Assembly: GCA_016938155.1 (NCBI GenBank)
Contig: JAFGVF010000133.1
Coordinates: 1-11,071, forward strand
Origin: Candidatus Cloacimonadota bacterium
GTDB lineage: Bacteria > Cloacimonadota > Cloacimonadia > Cloacimonadales > JAFGVF01
Length of the DNA: 11,071 bases
Reading direction: 5' to 3'
In this document: in pieces, positions 6,960 through 11,071 of the stretch
Layout of the letters: each line of letters opens with the position of its first letter
Position numbering within the stretch: the first letter of the stretch is position 1
Position numbers and translations under genes: made by a program
The notes under the pieces: model-generated
Seen by the model: the letters and a program-made list of their open reading frames with translations, nothing else
What the model was told of the DNA's origin: nothing
Database searches by the model: none

Positions 6960-9900
6960 TTATTTCATCAGAATCATTTTCTTTGTCTTTGTATAAGTAC
7001 CGGCCTCCATCTTAAAGAAGTAGATTCCGCTACTAACATTATGATTATCGTTGTCTTTTCCGTTCCAGATAACCTTGTGGTTTCCTGCATTATAATCATC
7101 ATTAATCAGGGTCTTAACCTTTTGTCCTTTGATATTATAAATATCAATCTTAACTCTTTCATTCTGTTTCAGGTCAAAACTGATAGTTGTTTCAGGATTA
7201 AAGGGGTTAGGATAATTAGTATATAACTGAGTTGCTCCAGGGATTACTAACTGTTCTTCATTGCCAACTGCACCACCGTCGCTTGAGATTATAATTTCAT
7301 CAAGCAGAAGGAAGAAAGTTTGAGCTGAAGTACAATTGAAACCAACATATATGAGTTGGTCAGCATAATCTGACAGGTCAAATTCATAATAACTCCAAGC
7401 TAGAGGAACAGCAATAGGTTCTGTACCACCAATCTGTGTGAAATTAACTGGGTCATTTCCTGTGGTGGAAACACTTACACTCAACAACTCCGGACCATAC
7501 TGAGTAGTATAAGAACGAGCCCAGAAACTGAGTTGAGTGGCATTTTCACCTAATTGAAGGTGCGGAGTAATCAACCAGTCGTCATTTGTACCTGAATCTG
7601 CAGCAAAACATGCGGCATATTTATCTCCACTATATGCAGAAGCAAACATGAGCGGAGGAGTTGTTGCAGATGGGTTGAAAATGATATATGCCATTGCACT
7701 GTTTTCACCAGGGAAATCAATTCCGTTATTGAAGCCATAAGTTGTTTCACCATCTTCATCATAACATGTCCAAGGATAGAAACTGGTTACGAAATTATCG
7801 TATCCCTCAAAGCTCTCTGAAATTATAGGAGCATCGACTTCTATATGTGTGAAGTTGATAGAGTCACAAGGTGCTGACTCTCCTGGAGGTGCAGTATATA
7901 CAGTACTTACTTTATATTCATAAGTTTGTCCAACAACAGCATCATAATCTATATACATAGTACTTGTTACTGTAGCTGTATTAAGAATTACATCATCTCG
8001 GAAAACATTGTATCCTGCAAGTGATCTAACAGGGGCAATCGGTGCATCCCAACTCAACTCTATGCCATTGAAGAGACTTTCGCAAGCGAAATTAATCGGT
8101 GGTAAGTAATCTTCTGGTGGAGTTAGGTTGTTGGATATGATTGATAAAGCATATTCTCCGATACTAGCTCTGGTTTCCATATCCCTTTTCTTGAAAGGAC
8201 GCATTCCGGTTGGAACATTCTGGAAATGAGAAATACGAACAAAATAGAAACCGCTTTCTGTAATATCTATATCGATCTGTGGCTGGTCTGCACCATGAGA
8301 ATCGTCATCAGCCATGATGTACAACATATCATTTACATTATAATCCGGATCAAAGTATGGTCCGTATAGACACATGTATGTATCAAGTTGAGAGCCGTTT
8401 ATAGCCTCGGTGTACATTGATACATTTGCCGGTGCAGTCTGCCAGAATACATACCAATCTATTTCATTTTCCGGATAAATCATCTCTTCGTAATCATTAA
8501 GATTAAGCTGAACCTGCGTGGCAGTAGTCGGAGTATCATTACCATCAAGGAAGTAACCTCTACCACTTATTGGTAGATTATGAACCTGTCGCGGTCTGGT
8601 ACTTCTCTGGTCATCAGGAGCATTGTCGGTTATTACTATCTCTGCGTTCTTCCACCCCTCTGAAGTAGGCGTAAAGAAAACACTGATATCTACTGTTTCC
8701 AGATAATTGATCTGAACAGGATAGGTGTTGTTATCAATGAGAGTAAATTCACCGGCATCATCTCCTTGAATACTGATCGTTGCATTAATATACAGTGAAT
8801 CCTGCCCGACATTTCTTATCGTGATTGTTCGTGTATCTGAATCCGAACCAATATTTACAAATCCGAAATTCAGGGATGAAGGGGTAATAATCGGATATGG
8901 ATTTTCTCCGGTAGGTAACATAAACAATCTTGTATTAGGAATAAATGCCATAAGAGTTCCGGTTGGTGGAGCTGCAGGGTCGGCATTAACGCTGTCGCTG
9001 TAATGGTAGATACTTCTATTGTTTGGTCTGGCAGAGCAATAGAACTCTTCAGTACTACTACCATAAGCCGGTTGATTTTCTTCAACGGCTATTACAAGAT
9101 TCTGACTACCATCATAGAGGAACCAGCTGGTCTGGTCCAAAGTGAAATCGATCCAACCTGCACCTGTGGGAGCAGTGATTGTACCATTCCATACTTCAGT
9201 TAAGCTTGTAAGCGGTACCCATGAAGTTGTGGTAGCAAACTCATTCTGGTCGGTCATACCAATGTAGATAACCCACTGAGTAGAATTATTCAGGGTTGCA
9301 GCACCATTGTAATAGAAGCTGACACTTGTAATGAAACCGGGCATTCCTACTTCCTGCAATGTGTGTATTGATTGAGAATAGGAATAACCATAGTACGGCT
9401 CTATCGGAAGATGTTTATCAACCAACTGTTCATCTCCAATAATCACCATACCGGCAGGATGTGTCTCAAATGTCCAAATAGGGCAATTAGCAGCATCGCC
9501 AACGAAGTTATATGGTATCACTCTCCAGAAATATTGAGTGCTGTATTCAAGAGGTGTTGTGAGTGTGTAAGTAGTTGTGAACCCCACATCCAACCCATCA
9601 ATGAAAGATGTTGGAGGGTTATTTGTTCCCAAATAGAGTCTATATCCATCAGGGAAGTTACCTCCACTTGCCCACTCCAAATCCAGTACAGGATTCATAT
9701 TTAACGCACCATTAACCGGATAAACAACAGTTGCAGGATTGGGTATATCGTTGAAAGTAGTAAATGACCATACAGGACAGTTTGTTGCCTGCCCAATAGC
9801 ATTGTATGGTGTTATCATCCAATTATACACAATACCGGGTTGTAAACCTGTATAAGTGAAACTGAGAGCATTTCCGGCATCAACCATGTCATAAACATCT

Positions 9901-11071
9901 GTTGGTGGATTATCTGTACCGACAGACACATAGTAACCACTTGCAGCAACAGCAGGAATCCAGCTGAGATTGCCGGTCATTGCCACACCGGTTGCATTGT
10001 TGGCTGGTGCAACTAATGATGTGGGAGCCGGTGGTTGGTCATTATCCCAAACACTGAAATCATCTATGGAAATATCACTATAATAATTAGAGCCGGTTAT
10101 ACCACGGAATCTTACACGAACTATATCTCCGTAGTTCCCGAGGCTAATATCTGCGAAATGCCAATCTTGTCCCTGATCACCACTTATAGCTGGGAATATA
10201 TCCTCTACCCAAGCTGTACCGTTCCAAATATCAAAGTGTAAATCACCCATTGTTTGACCATACATATTATACCAAATTGACATAAATGGATTAGTCATTG
10301 TTGAAACATTTAAAGGTGGTGATAATAAGTCAAACCTCATATTGAGATATCCGGAAGCCTCGGTATAGGCAAAATATCCCGTACCGGAAGTATGGTCACC
10401 AGCTTGTGGACCGGTATCAACAGATGATGTTGATGTTCCAAATGACCAATTCTGTTGGTCATCTGTACCCTGTTCCCAACCTATAGGTAATGCACCTGTA
10501 TCAAAAGTTTCCGAATAAGGGAATACTGAAACTGTCTGATTAAATCCTGTACCTGTTAAGGGGACATTACTTACTTCATTAGCATCTGTGATGACTATCA
10601 TTGTTGTAAGAGGTCCTTCGTTTATAGGAGCAAAGGCAACAGTGATTGTGGCAGTTTGAGCAGTTGCTAAGGTTAATGGATAAGTGTTTGTATCTGTTAA
10701 CACAAAGTCAGTTGCATTACTAAGAGCTACAGAATTGATAACCAAGTCACCAATACCAGAATTTTGAAGCGTAAATGTTACCGGGTTAGTTTGAGTATTT
10801 GTGAATACTGTACCGAAATCGTAAGATAACGGTCTGTAATCTAACTCAGGACCTACCGGTAAATCATCAAAATAGAACATTGTATTCGGAATGAACATGC
10901 GTACACCACCTGCTGTTGGTGGTGCTGCAGGGTCGGCATTTACGGAGTCGCTGTAGTGATAAATACTCCTATTGGTCGGGGTTGCTGTGCAATAGAAATC
11001 TTCTGCGGAAGAACCGTAAGCCGGTTGATTTTCTTCCACAGCCACAACAAGGTTGTCAGTATTGTTATACA
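6960..11071 (-). CDS. Large multidomain secreted surface protein with type IX secretion sorting tail (5' partial)
   Basis: The visible part is 1369 residues, counted from the first full codon at 11069-11067; the frame is open to the window edge, so the true start and any signal peptide lie outside. Domains in approximate order: the end of a first repeated module (1-63); a choice-of-anchor D/HYDIN-like Ig domain (79-176); a jelly-roll domain of the choice-of-anchor J or MAM type (184-342); two fibronectin III-like domains (346-439 and 442-537) that share the ending NCP(V/I)W(S/T)F; the complete second copy of the module (541-717); a second anchor D domain (723-838); a pre-peptidase-C-like domain (841-978, with DWYVFW and GFYFVRIS); a third fibronectin III-like domain (988-1079); a cleaved-adhesin/choice-of-anchor J domain (1080-1263); and the type A sorting tail (1283-1369: NYPNPFNP, IYNIKGQKVKTL, SSGIYFFKM). 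Such tails direct export through the type IX system and attachment to, or release from, the cell surface. No catalytic motif is seen; adhesion or binding of polymers is an inference. A protease or glycosidase domain could still lie in the missing N-terminal part. It ends in a strong terminator and converges on the plus-strand cluster. Confidence 0.93.
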   Translation of the reverse strand, partial: YNNTDNLVVAVEENQPAYGSSAEDFYCTATPTNRSIYHYSDSVNADPAAPPTAGGVRMFIPNTMFYFDDLPVGPELDYRPLSYDFGTVFTNTQTNPVTFTLQNSGIGDLVINSVALSNATDFVLTDTNTYPLTLATAQTATITVAFAPINEGPLTTMIVITDANEVSNVPLTGTGFNQTVSVFPYSETFDTGALPIGWEQGTDDQQNWSFGTSTSSVDTGPQAGDHTSGTGYFAYTEASGYLNMRFDLLSPPLNVSTMTNPFMSIWYNMYGQTMGDLHFDIWNGTAWVEDIFPAISGDQGQDWHFADISLGNYGDIVRVRFRGITGSNYYSDISIDDFSVWDNDQPPAPTSLVAPANNATGVAMTGNLSWIPAVAASGYYVSVGTDNPPTDVYDMVDAGNALSFTYTGLQPGIVYNWMITPYNAIGQATNCPVWSFTTFNDIPNPATVVYPVNGALNMNPVLDLEWASGGNFPDGYRLYLGTNNPPTSFIDGLDVGFTTTYTLTTPLEYSTQYFWRVIPYNFVGDAANCPIWTFETHPAGMVIIGDEQLVDKHLPIEPYYGYSYSQSIHTLQEVGMPGFITSVSFYYNGAATLNNSTQWVIYIGMTDQNEFATTTSWVPLTSLTEVWNGTITAPTGAGWIDFTLDQTSWFLYDGSQNLVIAVEENQPAYGSSTEEFYCSARPNNRSIYHYSDSVNADPAAPPTGTLMAFIPNTRLFMLPTGENPYPIITPSSLNFGFVNIGSDSDTRTITIRNVGQDSLYINATISIQGDDAGEFTLIDNNTYPVQINYLETVDISVFFTPTSEGWKNAEIVITDNAPDDQRSTRPRQVHNLPISGRGYFLDGNDTPTTATQVQLNLNDYEEMIYPENEIDWYVFWQTAPANVSMYTEAINGSQLDTYMCLYGPYFDPDYNVNDMLYIMADDDSHGADQPQIDIDITESGFYFVRISHFQNVPTGMRPFKKRDMETRASIGEYALSIISNNLTPPEDYLPPINFACESLFNGIELSWDAPIAPVRSLAGYNVFRDDVILNTATVTSTMYIDYDAVVGQTYEYKVSTVYTAPPGESAPCDSINFTHIEVDAPIISESFEGYDNFVTSFYPWTCYDEDGETTYGFNNGIDFPGENSAMAYIIFNPSATTPPLMFASAYSGDKYAACFAADSGTNDDWLITPHLQLGENATQLSFWARSYTTQYGPELLSVSVSTTGNDPVNFTQIGGTEPIAVPLAWSYYEFDLSDYADQLIYVGFNCTSAQTFFLLLDEIIISSDGGAVGNEEQLVIPGATQLYTNYPNPFNPETTISFDLKQNERVKIDIYNIKGQKVKTLINDDYNAGNHKVIWNGKDNDNHNVSSGIYFFKMEAGTYTKTKKMILMK
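8931..9116 (-). repeat. Repeated module, copy 2 (the part matching copy 1)
   Basis: Encodes 62 residues from YDGSQNLVIAVEENQPAYG to FIPNT, one codon shorter than copy 1. The shared DNA blocks lie at 8971-8987 and 9064-9083, each exactly 1953 bases (651 codons) from the matching block of copy 1. Upstream of this matching part the complete module begins near 9450 (VIIGDEQLVDKHLPIEPYYGYSYSQSI), which shows what the missing part of copy 1 should look like beyond the window. Confidence 0.93.
10881..11069 (-). repeat. Repeated module, copy 1 (partial, at window edge)
   Basis: Encodes 63 residues of the surface protein from YNNTDNLVVAVEENQPAYG to FIPNT. It matches copy 2 closely in protein (identical NRSIYHYSDSVNADPAAPPT) and in DNA, sharing 17 identical bases at 10924-10940 and 20 at 11017-11036. 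The match reaches the window edge, so the copy continues outside. It is directly followed by a choice-of-anchor D domain, as is copy 2. Confidence 0.93.

Noticed and set aside
7041..10241. Several plus-strand open frames of 60-110 codons opposite the surface protein gene
   Set aside because: They are antisense shadows of a long, repeat-containing coding frame whose protein shows clear domains; none has a recognisable product.
11043..11045. GTG as the start codon of the large minus-strand gene
   Set aside because: The frame stays open upstream to the window edge and encodes YNNTDNLV, which aligns with YDGSQNLV in the internal second copy, so this GTG is an internal valine codon.

Overview
The window is AT-rich bacterial DNA with a tightly packed plus-strand gene cluster (50-6551), a 408-base intergenic stretch (6552-6959), and one very long minus-strand gene that runs off the right edge (6960-11071). 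The C-terminal secretion tail of the minus-strand protein (NYPNPFNP...IYNIKGQKVKTL...GIYF) is the type A sorting signal of the type IX secretion system, found in the Fibrobacteres-Chlorobi-Bacteroidetes (FCB) superphylum. Together with the many-domain beta-sandwich architecture and a fused radical SAM/DUF2344 protein, it suggests a Gram-negative FCB bacterium, perhaps Candidatus Cloacimonadota. That placement is inference; no rRNA or standard marker gene is present.

Plus-strand cluster: a radical SAM protein fused to DUF2344 (50-2500), a 64-residue membrane-anchored coiled-coil protein (2508-2702), an RmuC-family protein (2699-4192) and a glycoside hydrolase family 38-like protein (4185-6551). 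Gaps are 7 bases or overlaps of 4 and 8 bases, so the four are probably co-transcribed and partly translationally coupled. They do not form an obvious single pathway. The small protein and RmuC share the same N-terminal layout (membrane anchor, then coiled coil) and are the pair most likely to work together. No promoter for the cluster is visible, and it may begin upstream of the window.

Intergenic stretch: the main non-coding feature is a palindrome with perfect 28-base arms and a 3-base loop, built from 11-base units with a CAGTGG core (four units on each side, 6684-6769). Further right is a clear intrinsic terminator for the minus-strand gene.

Minus-strand gene: at least 1369 residues of a secreted, probably surface-attached protein with a duplicated module, two 'choice-of-anchor D' Ig-like domains, two jelly-roll 'choice-of-anchor J'/cleaved-adhesin-like domains, three fibronectin III-like domains, a pre-peptidase-C-like domain and the sorting tail. 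Its start lies outside the window. No catalytic domain is visible in the part shown.
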